From Owenia fusiformis (taxonomy: Eukaryota > Annelida > Polychaeta > Sabellida > Oweniidae), in contig CAIIXF020000006.1 of assembly GCA_903813345.2 (NCBI GenBank), positions 25,181,936-25,245,935 on the forward strand: a stretch of DNA of 64,000 nucleotides, given 5' to 3'. A program made the translations under genes and the position numbers. The notes beneath the pieces were generated by a model, which was given only the letters and a program-made list of their open reading frames with translations, was not told where the DNA came from and made no database searches. Shown here piece by piece: positions 11,041 to 23,700 of this stretch. Every line of letters starts with the position of its first letter. The first letter of the stretch is position 1.

Positions 11041-13036
11041 CTATCTGTTGCAAGACTAACGCCTGGCGTAACCGTCACCATGTTATTCAGTGTTTTTTAA
11101 GTAGCGCAAGGATCCTGCCATGACCGTGGTAATGTTATCGTGAAAGCCTGGTATAACCGCGACAATGCTGTATTATATTGCAATGCCTGGTATGACCGTG
11201 ACAATGTAATATAGTTCTGCAAGGCTTGGTATGACCGTAACAATGTAATATAGTACTGCAAGGCCTGGCATGACCGTGACAATGTAATATAGTATTGCAA
11301 GTTCAGGTATGAGAGTGGTAATATAGAAATTTACGATTTGGACTGCTATAACCGTGACAATGTGTATTGCAAAGCCTGGCATGACAATGGCAATGTAATA
11401 TAGTATTGCAAGGCTTGGTATGACCGCCATGGCAATGTGATATAGTATTCCAAGTTCGGGTATGAGAGTGGTAATGTAGAAATTTATGATTGCTAATTGA
11501 CCGTGACAATGTGTATTTGAAAACCTGGCATGACCATGACAATGTATTATGGGATCGCAAAGCCTGGTATGACCGTGACAATGTAATATAGTATTGCAAG
11601 GCCAGGTTTGAGGGTGGTAATGTAGAGATTTAGGCTTGTTCTACTATGACCGTTATAATGTATTGCAATGACTAGTTGTTGTTTTTATTGTTTTAAACAA
11701 TAGTTCACGTACCCCTAAATAACATCTGAAAATATAAAAAGGTTCCATGGTCCACCGTCGATTTTTTCTGTTATTTATTTTCGGAGTTTCGGCTTTTTCT
11801 TATACTTTCAAGAATTTCATCGATTATCACCAACAATGATCTCGCTAAACGTGTTATTGGACATGCGAATTATTTTATAATCGCTTAAAATGATACAAAT
11901 GCAATGCCTTTTATCATCTGAATAGTTTGAATTTCAAGAAAATTCAAATGAGGGTAAATAAATTAAAGCCTTATGTAAGACTAACATTTGTAATGGTTCT
12001 TGACGCCATGTTGAATTTCAATCGCCTCTTTATTTCAATAAACTTTGATATTATTTGAAGTAAAAAATCGATGGTGAAACTTTTTTTTATTTTAGATGTT
12101 ATTAAGAGGCACACAACTCGGTGGCTATACCGTAGGCTAAAACGATTTTCTTATACATCAGTAATATATGGGATACTTATCATTTTGATTTCAAAGGTAA
12201 TATATGATGAAACCTTATATAAATTGCTCATAAAAATGGCATTTAGCGGAAAAAGAAAAAAAGCAAGTTACATGCTGGTTTGCCATGTCTGTAAAACATT
12301 TGCATGCTTGTTATACTGCTGGAATATAGCGAACTAAGTTTGAACGAATACAAGAAAACAAAGCAAACACCCAAATTATGCAATTATTTGGGAAATCAGT
12401 GACGTAGTTCATTTGTTTGTTTAATTGTTGATGGGGCAATGTGTCACTGACGTCACAGATGATGGTACCATATTCCAAGAATTCGTGAACAAGAGTGTTA
12501 TATGACGTCATGATAAAACACTGCTTAGAGTGAGGAGCTCATAGTTGCTATGAGTTACTATGTCGTAAAGTGTCACATACCGTCATTCAGCGTCATTAAC
12601 ATTTAATTATAGAACACTTGTCAAACGTGAAGTTAACAAACAAGCTTTTCCTGGAGATGTTTATTTTCTGTTCTGTAATTGGCTAGTATATCACCATTGT
12701 CGTAAGGGTTAGAGATGAGTCCCCTTAATACTATGATCACGGTGTTTAACTACCTTAATCATGTCAAAATCAAAATTACTACTATACAAAATATTCACAT
12801 TCGCTTATAAGCCACAATAAAGGCTACGGTCGCGCCAGGCTTCCACGATAACACTTCCAGGGTCATGACAGGCCTTGCAATAGAATACAGCATTGTCACG
12901 GTTATATCAGCCTGTCACGGTTATACCAGGGTTACACGATAACACTACCACGGTCATGGCAGGATCCTTGCGCTACTTAAAAAACACTGATTAACATGGT
13001 GACGGTTGTGGCAGGCGTAAGTCTTGCAATAGATAG
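11041..13036. mobile_element. Two-kilobase inverted-repeat element with internal 39-bp minisatellite
   Basis: Left end CTATCTGTTGCAAGACT and right end AGTCTTGCAATAGATAG are the outer parts of inverted repeats of about 160-200 bp (left 11041-11200, right about 12840-13036). The left side continues into a minisatellite. The single-copy interior (about 11660-12830) has no recognisable protein. Long inverted repeats with internal satellites resemble non-autonomous elements known from bivalves, but that assignment is only a guess. Confidence 0.55.
11183..11650. repeat. 39-bp minisatellite (GCCTGGTATGACCGTGACAA type)
   Basis: Units of 39 bp are clear at 11182-11298 (three successive units with ATGTAATATAGTxxTGCA tails). 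More diverged units, some interrupted by a GAGAGTGGTAAT variant, run to about 11650. Related units in reverse orientation occur at 12840-13000 inside the right arm of the surrounding element. Confidence 0.7.
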
Positions 13037-13446
13037 CATGTGCATTTTTTCCGTTCGCATATATGACGCTTCACAAGCCCCGGATTAATCACCAAGATCT
13101 CATCGATTTGTCTTCGAAAACTTGTAAACGATTCGATTATTTAAAAGGTAAACGACGACTAACAGAACCACAAGTGAGGAATCAAGTCTTCGATATACAA
13201 TTCTTTCGATATAGTAATGAATAAAGACCAAAATGCTAACGTTTCAAGTGACTGAGCAGTGAAATACAAAGGTAAGCTGAATAATTTTGAAAAAAATGAA
13301 AATTTTTTGAAAAACCAAATGCTAAGGCTAGATCTAGCATACATATAGTACTTTATCCCGTACCAGGACTATAGTCCTGCGAACGTCTTATTCTTTTGCC
13401 TGTACGATTACAACATGGGAGAATTTTCTACGCTTCTTACACTTAA

Positions 13447-13860
13447 GGTCAGGGTGCATGATGGGAAATTTTCTGCATTCCTCAATTGAGTCACATGTTA
13501 TTTTTCAAACAAGAATCACTCCTTCCCTTCATTGTCTATATCTTCCAGTTTTGCACAAAGAGTGCACTTCTGTGCCTAGAAAGGACTTGTGAGAAGAATG
13601 TTTTGATAAAGTGTATAAAAAACAAGAAAATTCAGTGAAAAAAATCAGAAAATTTTCAGAAATTTTTTTCACTGAATTTTCTCATTTTCTATACATTTTA
13701 CAAAACAAACCTTCTCACAAGGCTTTTCTAGGCACAGAAGTGCACTCTTTGTGCAAACTTGGAAGATGTAGACAATGTGGGGAAGGAGTTATTCATGTTT
13801 GAAAAATAACATGTGACTCAATTGAGGAATGCAGAAAATTTCCCAACATGCACCCTGTCC
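13447..13860. mobile_element. Fold-back MITE in a TTAA site
   Basis: Ends GGTCAGGGTGCATG and CATGCACCCTGTCC are inverted repeats, the arms pair over about 165 bp, and the element is flanked by TTAA on both sides (13443-13446 and 13861-13864). The matching arm of the outer element near 18965 has a single TTAA and no insertion, so the empty site is preserved. A TTAA duplication is the hallmark of piggyBac-like transposition. Confidence 0.8.
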
Positions 13861-13920
13861 TTAAGATACTATTTCAATAGATTCCTTGGTATTTTAGCAT
13901 TCTTTTCGTACACGTACTAC

Positions 13921-16900
13921 ACTCTGTTAAGCATGATAAAAGGCAAGAAGTTTAGTTAGAAATAAAAGAGTTATCTCATGAATGGGACCCTTACATGGCT
14001 CCTAAAAGGTAGAAGACACTAAATGGTGTAACACTATAAGCTGAATTTTGTCCACATAGAGTATGTGCACAATACTAAAGACATGTGGTATGACTCCACC
14101 ATTCTTTTGCCGTTTTACTACATGCCACAATCAACCTCACTGTCAGCATATCAAACCATGCCCATTTTCCATCCAACTTGGCCCAACTACTATCAGGTGG
14201 ATGTCCTTCAAAAATCAAGTTGGCATGGTTACCAAAGCCTTATAGTTGCCATGGCAACCGCAGAAATGGGGTAAAAAATTAGAGCAAAAAAACACCCAAA
14301 CCCACCATATTGGCACTAATTTATAAAATATTTCTAGACATACAAATTTTCTTAAACTTTGATATCATCTAGGGCACTTCTAGACAACGAAAATATCAAA
14401 AATTGGGGGTAGGTTTACCACTTCGATTTTTTTCTAGGCTTGGTCAAAGTAAAACTACGAAAAATGCACTCATTTTCACTTTTGAATCACCTATTATCGC
14501 CCAAATGGCTATATTTTTTCAAGGTCAAGGTCGCCATGTTAAAAGTAGAATTACGGAGATAAATCTGCTCTTCAGACAATGTTTGATAGCTTTTCTTCAC
14601 CACGGAACAAAGATCTTTGCGCTGGTATGCCCATTTCCATGAGATAATATACGTGAAAGAGGAACTATGTCTTTAAATGTCATCAAAACTTTATGCCAAC
14701 ACGTGAAAAGGCCATTTCGCACTACTTTTGGTGTAATAATTCCATAATGGAGACAAGTTTTCTTATGCAGCACTAGTGTAACTGTTTTTAGGTAATTGAG
14801 ACATTTCTGATAAAAATGGTATCCAGAAACATGATATTTTGAATAAAACGGGGCCAAAAAACGACCCCTGAAGATGCCTGCATTATTTGAGATTTTGGTG
14901 TTTTTCACTGGCCTGAAAAATGGATGGGGTAGGGGAGTGACACACCTTTTGGGCTTATTCAAGTTAGCATTTTAATCAAATGAATGGCCACATGTTTGGT
15001 ACCATCTTAAAGCTTGTCACGTCCTCTTCAATTTGGTACCCATATCATGAGGTCAGACGCTATATTGTGACGTCACGATGGTACCAAACGATTATAAATT
15101 GAAAATTAAGCATCAAAATGCGGCAAAATAATGGTATGACTCCACCATTCTTTTGCCGTTTTACTACATGCCACAATCAACCTCACTGTCAGCATATCAA
15201 ACCATGCCCATTTTCCATCAAACTTGGCCCAACTACTATCAGGTGGATGTCCTTCAAAAATCAAGTTGGCATGGTTACCAAAGCCTTATAGTTGCCATGG
15301 CAACCGCAGAAATGGGGTAAAAAATTAGAGCAAAAAAACACCCAAACCCACCATATTGGCACTAATTTATAAAATATTTCTAGACATACAAATTTTCTTA
15401 AACTTTGATATCATCTAGGGCACTTCTAGACAACGAAAATATCAAAAATTGGGGGTAGGTTTACCACTTCGATTTTTTTCTAGGCTTGGTCAAAGTAAAA
15501 CTACGAAAAATGCACTCATTTTCACTTTTGAATCACCTATTATCGCCCAAATGGCTATATTTTTTCAAGGTCAAGGTCGCCATGTTAAAAGTAGAATTAC
15601 GGAGATAAATCTGCTCTTCAGACAATGTTTGATGGCTTTTCTTCACCACGGAACAAAGATCTTTGCGCTGGTATGCCCATTTCCATGAGATAATATACGT
15701 GAAAGAGGAACTATGTCTTTAAATGTCATCAAAACTTTATGCCAACACGTGAAAAGGCCATTTCGCACTACTTTTGGTGTAATAATTCCATAATGGAGAC
15801 AAGTTTTCTTATGCAGCACTAGTGTAACTGTTTTTAGGTAATTGAGACATTTCTGATAAAAATGGTATCCAGAAACATGATATTTTGAATAAAACGGGGC
15901 CAAAAAACGACCCCTGAAGATGCCTGCATTATTTGAGATTTTGGTGTTTTTCACTGGCCTGAAAAATGGATGGGGTAGGGGAGTGACACACCTTTTGGGC
16001 TTATTCAAGTTAGCATTTTAATCAAATGAATGGCCACATGTTTGGTACCATCTTAAAGCTTGTCACGTCCTCTTCAATTTGGTACCCATATCATGAGGTC
16101 AGACGCTATATTGTGACGTCACGATGGTACCAAACGATTATAAATTGAAAATTAAGCATCAAAATGCGGCAAAATAATGGTATGACTCCACCATTCTTTT
16201 GCCGTTTTACTACATGCCACAATCAACCTCACTGTCAGCATATCAAACCATGCCCATTTTCCATCAAACTTGGCCCAACTACTATCAGGTGGATGTCCTT
16301 CAAAAATCAAGTTGGCATGGTTACCAAAGCCTTATAGTTGCCATGGCAACCGCAGAAATGGGGTAAAAAATTAGAGCAAAAAAACACCCAAACCCACCAT
16401 ATTGGCACTAATTTATAAAATATTTCTAGACATACAAATTTTCTTAAACTTTGATATCATCTAGGGCACTTCTAGACAACGAAAATATCAAAAATTGGGG
16501 GTAGGTTTACCACTTCGATTTTTTTCTAGGCTTGGTCAAAGTAAAACTACGAAAAATGCACTCATTTTCACTTTTGAATCACCTATTATCGCCCAAATGG
16601 CTATATTTTTTCAAGGTCAAGGTCGCCATGTTAAAAGTAGAATTACGGAGATAAATCTGCTCTTCAGACAATGTTTGATGGCTTTTCTTCACCACGGAAC
16701 AAAGATCTTTGCGCTGGTATGCCCATTTCCATGAGATAATATACGTGAAAGAGGAACTATGTCTTTAAATGTCATCAAAACTTTATGCCAACACGTGAAA
16801 AGGCCATTTCGCACTACTTTTGGTGTAATAATTCCATGTAAAATTGAACTGTCAAAATAATAGAAATTACTCACCAGCTCGCCTCTACCGGAAGTTATGA

Positions 16901-17644
16901 TACGTTATGGTGTAACTACGGTAATTAATTTTAATTTGTAATCAATGATCGCCTATTTCATATCAAATAAGTGTAGGATGTAAGGTTTAACATTTTTCAT
17001 GTTATTTAGTATTTACAGAAGCAGAGCTTGTAAAGAAACCAAGTTTTAAATTCCGATTTTGACTGTTGACAAAAATAAAGAAAAGAGAGAAAGAGGTGAC
17101 TTGTTAGAAACAATGACATGAAATTGTGAATAAAAAAGATATTATTGTGGGTTTTGTTTTTTGAGAGTTCATCAAATACACTCATGTGTATTAATTTAAA
17201 TATGTATTGTAATACCTCTCAGTTCTACCATGGAAATTTGAAAGAAGCTCAATTTATTGTGAAGACGAAGTTTATATATATCTGTGTATGGGGGTGCGAA
17301 TATATAGTCATAGTATGGGCTAATTCGCTTAAAAATGGCGATATATACCTCAGAACTTGTATTTTGTGATTTTTTCAATATTTTAAAATTAATTACCGTA
17401 GTTACACCATAACGTATCATAACTTCCGGAAGAGGCGAGCTGGTAAGTATATTTCAGTTCTTTTGACAGTTCAATTTTACATGTCTTTAGTATTGTGCAC
17501 ATGCTCTATGTGGACAAAATTCAGCTTATAGTGTTACACCATTTAGTGTCTTCTACCTTTTAGGAGCTATGTAAGGGTCCCATTCATGAGATAACTCTTT
17601 TATTTCTAACTAAACTTCTTGCCTTTTATCATGCTTAACAGAGT
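13921..17644. mobile_element. Inner fold-back element (ACTCTGTTAAGC ends) hosting a tandem array
   Basis: Left end ACTCTGTTAAGCATGATAAA is mirrored at the right end TTTATCATGCTTAACAGAGT (approximately 17625-17644). The left arm runs 13921-14085, then resumes at 16839-16935. The right arm is 17386-17644. The 14086-16837 array interrupts only the left arm. The loop 16936-17385 shows no coding potential I trust. Confidence 0.7.
14086..16837. repeat. Tandem array, 1046-bp unit, 2.6 copies
   Basis: Units start at 14086, 15132 and 16178 with TGGTATGACTCC; the third stops after about 660 bp. The copies are almost identical (for example a TAGC/TGGC difference near 14588). CATG sits at both borders, and the opposite arm of the host fold-back shows the uninterrupted CATG at about 17481-17484. 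Each unit contains a TTTGGTACCATC / GATGGTACCAAA pair. The 79- and 121-codon open frames repeat with the unit and resemble no known protein. Confidence 0.85.
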
Positions 17645-19070
17645 ATAGTAGTTGAATCCACAATTGTCTGGGTTTATCGGCAGAACAAAAAAAATTTCGT
17701 TTTTAATCACAATATTTGCGTTTAATATTTAAGGTGACATTTAAGTTAATCAAAAGTACAAAAACATGGGAGCCATATTTTTTTGATAAAGTCAGAAGAT
17801 TTTGTATACTGTTTTCCTTGTATGTGAATGCATTTTCTGACTAAAGAGACACATAAAAGAAAACCTCACATTTAAACGCATTTTTCATAACTTTGAATTG
17901 GAGGTGTATGGCTCCCAAAAGCTAGCATGAAGAGTGCGAAGTGAGGCTATTTTTTGAAAGATTCAAGGAGTAGCCTTGCAACAGACACACATTTGCAAGA
18001 ATTCAAAATTTCTAGATATAGTCTTACCTTACCAAGGAACAACGAAGGAGCACGAAAATGTGTACTTCTTGCATTGTTAGAGTATAATAAAGCTCAAACC
18101 ATTGTGAATTCTAAATATTTCATGTCCACCATTTTGCTTCCTGGAACTATTTTTTAGTCCAGAGTTATCTTCATTCATGTTTCCATTGTTTATCATTCAT
18201 AAAGCCTCTATCATGTATCTATCATGATAATTACACTGTAATAGATAAAACATACAAGTGATAATCCATGCCACTTGGTGTAGTCACAAAACTTGCATGA
18301 GGATTAATCAGGAAGTCTAGAAGTAGTTCCGGCAAACAAAATGTGGACATGAAATATTTAGAATTTACAATGGTTTGAGCTTTATTATACTCTAACAATG
18401 CAAGAAGTGCACATTTTCATGCTCCTTTGTTGTTCCTGGGAAAGGTAAGATGATTTGTGGAAATTTTAGACTCTTGCAAATGTGTGACTGTTGCAAGGCT
18501 ACTCCTTGAAACTTTCAAAAATTAGCCTCACTTCGCACTCTTCATGCTAGCTTTGGGGATCCATGCACCTCCAATTCATAGTTTGGAAAAATGCGTTTAT
18601 GTGTGATGTTAACTTTGACATGTTTCATTAATCAAGATACACAATTCATATACAAGGTAAACAGGTTTTAAAAACATGTGTCTTTATCAAAAAAATATGG
18701 CAGTCATTTTTTGTACTTTTTATTTAATATAGCTTCGCCTTAACTTATTTCAACCGTCAAATTCCTCCATTTATTGGTTATCCGGGCTACTTCCGGGTCA
18801 GTCAAACAGGGAATCCCCTTTTAAATCCAACCGCCATCTTGGAAAGTGATGAAATATCTTTCGATGAAAAAGAAAAATGTTCCCGTTCTGCCGATATACC
18901 CAGACAATTATGGATTCAACTACATGAAAAGAATGCTAAAATACCCAGGAATCAATTGAAGTAGGTATCTTAAGTGTAAGGGGCGTAGATAATTCTTCCA
19001 AGTTGTAATCGTACAGGCAAAAGAATGCTCTCAATGCAGGACTATAGTCCTGGCACGGGATAAATAGTAC

Positions 19071-20521
19071 TGAGACTGGAGTAAAGTGAATGAGATTCAG
19101 TCTGTTATGATTGATATCCTTTGCATGGAAATCTCGGCGATATTTTGTGCACATAAATTTCTCGATTTATGTTCATGAAAATTGGTAGATAGTATGTTCA
19201 TGAGAGATGTTCATCTTTAATGAAAAGCAAAAATATTTGTATAAGGTGCATACAAGTTGATATAAAATAATGAAACGTTCAAACTTACCAAAACTTCAGT
19301 ATGTTTTCAAAAAGTAGGTAACCAATGTCAATGACGTTTGAGTTCACGAGATCAAAATGAGATTTGCAGATTTTTGACTTTTAACCTCAAACACATGACC
19401 ACTCGATCAGCTCGGCCTTCTTCATGAATATTTCCATTCTATTTACTATATATGACGTAAATCGAATGGGATACTAAAAATAAATGACTAACAGTCAAAC
19501 ACTGAATTGTGAGAATCGTAATATGGTATTCACATCGACACAAATGCATTTATAAATATTCTTCCGTAATATTGCTCCGCGACGTCTCCAGATGTTATTT
19601 GTTTACAAATAAACTGAAGTCACTAGTTCAATCTCGTTTAATGTGAGAATTGGAATTGTCAAAATGGCCAGATCTAATCAATGCCTTCGCTACAAGAAGC
19701 GTCTGTATATTTTATGAATATCTCCAGTAAGAGGACAATATATGTAAAAATATTTTAAGTTGTTTATAAGGTAATCTTTTTATCATCATACAAACTTATT
19801 GTAACATTTATTCAACACCACATTTTACAATAGGTCACTTACAGTCTGAATTTATTCAGATGAAGGATACAATCTACATGCATCATCGCTACGGTCCATT
19901 CTACTTTTGCACCTACATCAATCAAATCTAAAGAATAGATCTAACAAATCAAAAGAGGTGCAATATTCATAAATACATTCATATTATTTACATTTAAAAC
20001 ATTTGTATGTATGTTGGATTGCTTGTGGTTCGGCTAATAAAATGTGTGGCCTATTATATTTTGATGATTTAGTTCTCTGCCATGTAATTTTCGAAAAAAT
20101 TAACATGGCTGAAGGTCCCTACTCGTATATTGCACATTAATTTATCTGAATTACACAAATGTTTTGTGTGTTATCATGTGTAACATGACTATTTTTCCAT
20201 TTGATAAATGTACTTGGTCTTTTGATTGCTTACTTCATCGATTTGATTGACAGAGGGAAAAGTGAAATGAACTGTAGGCTCTTTTAGACTGTGGTTGTTT
20301 GGAGAAGAACCACAGTTTATTAACCACATCCTATTGATCAGCCATGATTGTTACCACAGTCTGAACTTGACTAAATGCCCATTTATATAAGATGTAAAAG
20401 GAATGAATTCAATATATATGTGTGTACATCACACCCTAGATTGAGGATCCTGATATTCTTTCAGATTCTGCTTGCCATAGGCAAACTGCTTATCCCATTG
20501 GACAAAGTTTGAAAGATATAG
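19071..20521. other. Intergenic, nothing recognisable
   Basis: AT-rich sequence without an exon, RNA gene or clear repeat that I can support. Confidence 0.4.
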
Positions 20522-20720
20522 CAATGATCTTCCCAGTATTAAAGCAAGCGGGTATAGCACCCACCTAAGATTTTGAAAATAGGTTTGCACCCACCTGAAA
20601 ATCCATTTGCACCCACTTGAAAATGAGAAAGATTGGCATATTTTGACCCAAAAATTTGGTCTGAATTGTGAAAATGAGAATTTTGCACCCACCTGAGAAA
20701 AAATCCTGGGGAGAACACTG
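20522..20720. mobile_element. Short MITE, CAGTGATCTCCCCAG family, copy 1
   Basis: Starts CAATGATCTTCCCAG and ends CTGGGGAGAACACTG, an imperfect inverted repeat. The interior has repeated GCACCCACxTGA motifs. Homologous copies are at 38583-38754 and 39984-40188. Confidence 0.65.
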
Positions 20721-23700
20721 TATATAGAGAACGGCTTCGTCTGTCCGTCTGTCTTCCCAGGCAATAACTCAAATACCATTGGCCCAATATTTTTTATATA
20801 TTATATGTATATTTTATTTGCCCCATGAAAGTACAAGTTCTGCTTGAAAGCAGATTTTCAACATCATAGTGTCAATTTTACAGTATTTTGATTTTGTTAT
20901 GTTTTTGAAAAATGGACAAAGCTATTTTCCAGTCACATTTTTAGAGGCCTGAAAAGGTTATTTCATCATGTTTAGGATCATTCTGACCATGTACATTGCG
21001 ATCCTTGTCCTGTAAATGATAGGTGGAACTATTTGAATTGACTGGAGGTCAAAACAGAACTCTGTTATTTTTGTTTAAAAAATGTCTAAAAATGCCACAT
21101 TTTTTGTCACTTCCTGTTTTGTCATTTCCTGTTAAGAACCACTGCACATTAAACCTTTCTAATACTATTTACTTTTTACTTGGTGAGACTTATCCTATTC
21201 ACCTATTGATTAAGTTTTTGGAATTGCCTGTAAAAACTATCGGCTCAATCCACCTATTCGTCACATGTCATGCAATGTTAGATACTCAGATATAATCATA
21301 TGATGGGAGAAAATACATATGTTCATAGATAACTTTTTTTAATGTGATTTTGTCATTTTGACTTTATGTATGTTTGAGATATGTTCCACACATATTTTTT
21401 TTATTGCATACAGATATGAAATATACAATAATGTACATGTTTGTAGAAGGTTTGAATTAATATACTGGTATAATAAGTACAGTGTACTGTAATTAAGCAT
21501 TCATGATATCATGTTGGTACATAAAAATGTATGTATACAAAAGATTCAGTTTATTTGTGTGAAATAGTAATGTGTTTTAAGGCATAACATCTGTAAATGG
21601 CTCCTTTTAATTTTGCTTATTTTAGGTAGGTCTTCAGTATGTCCTTGAATGTGCAAAACAAAATTTTTTTTTCTTGTTATGAGCAGTGTAAAAACATTTA
21701 GGAAGTGATTTAAAGACGAACTGTTGATTTTTGCCAAGTGTTCTTTGTGTATATAGAATTTGATTCTGATGTTTTACACACATCTGGATATATGCAATCG
21801 TTTATATGACAAGTTTTCCCCCTTTTCTGATACTCATCACATCTTTCTGTCTTCAACTAGAGTGAAGCTAAAAGAAGGCCATGATTTCTCATGACGTTTA
21901 CCCCCAGGCTCATAGCCAGCTTTTGTCAAGGAGGTGGGATTCACTTTTTGAAAAATTCCAGTCAAATCCAGGGAGGGTTCACTTTTGACAACTTTGGCTG
22001 AAATTAGTTAAAATCACTTTAAAAGTGCTCAGAATGGTGAAACACTGCAAGAAAAATCAGCCAAGGGGGTCCCCTTGCTATGGGCCAGATGGGACTTAAA
22101 ACTCATTATCTGTGGGGAAACCTAACACAGAGACACAATTGTTTTTCTGAATGTGACATAATATATAGAGGAGAAACGGTCATCATGAAATATTATTTTG
22201 GCCAAGTCAAACCTCTTTAGAATTTCAAAAAGTGGATTTTTAACATCTAATTTTCTTTTTTTGGATCATCTGAATCTAGTCATAAACATTTAATACCACT
22301 GCTAAGTCTACATCCTTTATACTGAAATGAGAAAAATCCTTTGTAACACTAAGTAAAGCAAGAAGTAGACTTGTCGAAATGCAAGTCGAAATAACCTTAT
22401 TACAATCCAAGTGATCGAAGTTATATTTCAGTGAGATCTGTAAAGTGGAACGTCTAGAAGTGAAACACCTCTGTTAGAGGAACACTTTTTAGAGTTCTAT
22501 GACCAATTGACTAAATGTTAAATGAACCTCTATTAGTGGAACACCTCCCAAGTGGAAAACATCTTAGAGGTATCAATGTTGTCCAACTAAGACAGGTTTT
22601 ACTGTATATTTGAAATTAACACAATTAAAACAAGATTAGATCTAAACATGTTGTTTTGAGAATGCTTATCAACTTTTATTTTTTTTATTAATGATTTATT
22701 TCCATGTATAACAAACATATAACATACACATGTCTGTGGCTTTGCAGAACTGCATTATAAGCCACATGTAAACAAGTTTGTAAGAAGAAAATAGGCAATT
22801 TTGTTTGCTACAAACAAAAGAATAATTTTTGTACAAGATAATAGATATAATGGTGGAGAAAAAACCTATACATATGCACACCTTTCAATAAAAACTGAAG
22901 TGAGCTTTAAGATTTTGATATTAGCATCTTTTAATTCTGACCAAGTGATTTATGGACCCAAGCGTCATGAGAGATAACGGCCATCTATCACAATCTAGGT
23001 CAGATAGTTTACTCAAAGCCCATGTTATAAAATCATGAAACAATAATGTAAGTGATGTATAATTCAGTGCATCTTGACTTAATTGGTGATTTGATTCTTG
23101 CTCTTGGCATTCACCTGTCATTCTCTATCTATTATAACATACAGTGTGATATATCTACATCTTTTGATTCATTAGTTCTTAAAACATTATCTTTTTCTTT
23201 AGGACATAAGCTTTATCATAGTTGGTTTTTCGAGAACATTTTCTTTTTTGTATAGTAATATTTTCGTGAATTAATTGTTAATTTCAATTATTGATTTTTG
23301 TACCCTTTGTATTCGTTTGACTTAACTTCTTAAAAGAGAGCTTCGTGTTCACTCTTTCAAACTAAAATAAACCTGTGAACTCACCGCGCCAATTAGTGTT
23401 CGTCCGTCGGCCAAATTTGACCGACGTTCTATATATAGTCATTCCTTGTGATGTCATCGTTGAGCCCAGAATTGACCAATGACATGCGCATATTTAATTA
23501 GAACGTATTTTGCGTATGTTTCTTCAAGCTCGCTGAATGGTCGAAGAAAGGCAAGCGCATAGGTCAGAAGTGATTTATTACCCAAACTGTCATCGGTCGG
23601 TACCCGTCGTGGGGGCGGGGCTGCTAAACTGTAATATGGTCTCTACTAGGCAGAGTGTAGTTTAACTTCTCTGCACGCAGGGTATGATTTTTGGGTGTTA

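Larger units (their letters stand above)
13346..19070. mobile_element. Outer fold-back element carrying nested insertions
   Basis: Outer left sequence AGTACTTTATCCCG plus the palindrome CAGGACTATAGTCCTG is mirrored at 19038-19070. The left arm continues at 13861-13915 and again at 17648-17960, and pairs with 18500-19037. Joining these pieces gives an element of about 1.6 kb with a centre near 18240, interrupted by two insertions (13447-13860 and 13921-17644). No transposase is visible. Confidence 0.7.

Noticed and set aside
12071-12337. 88-codon frame with a basic start and hydrophobic stretch, resembling a type II membrane protein N-terminus
   Set aside because: It sits in the interior of an inverted-repeat element in AT-rich DNA, matches no family I know, and has no convincing splice partner.
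14403-16008. Repeated 79- and 121-codon frames
   Set aside because: They recur only because the 1046-bp unit is repeated, lie on opposite strands with overlap, and show no protein-like features.
23385-23620. CpG-containing stretch with TATATATAG and TGATGTCATC, considered as a promoter
   Set aside because: No exon or RNA gene follows within several kilobases, so the motifs alone do not support a call.
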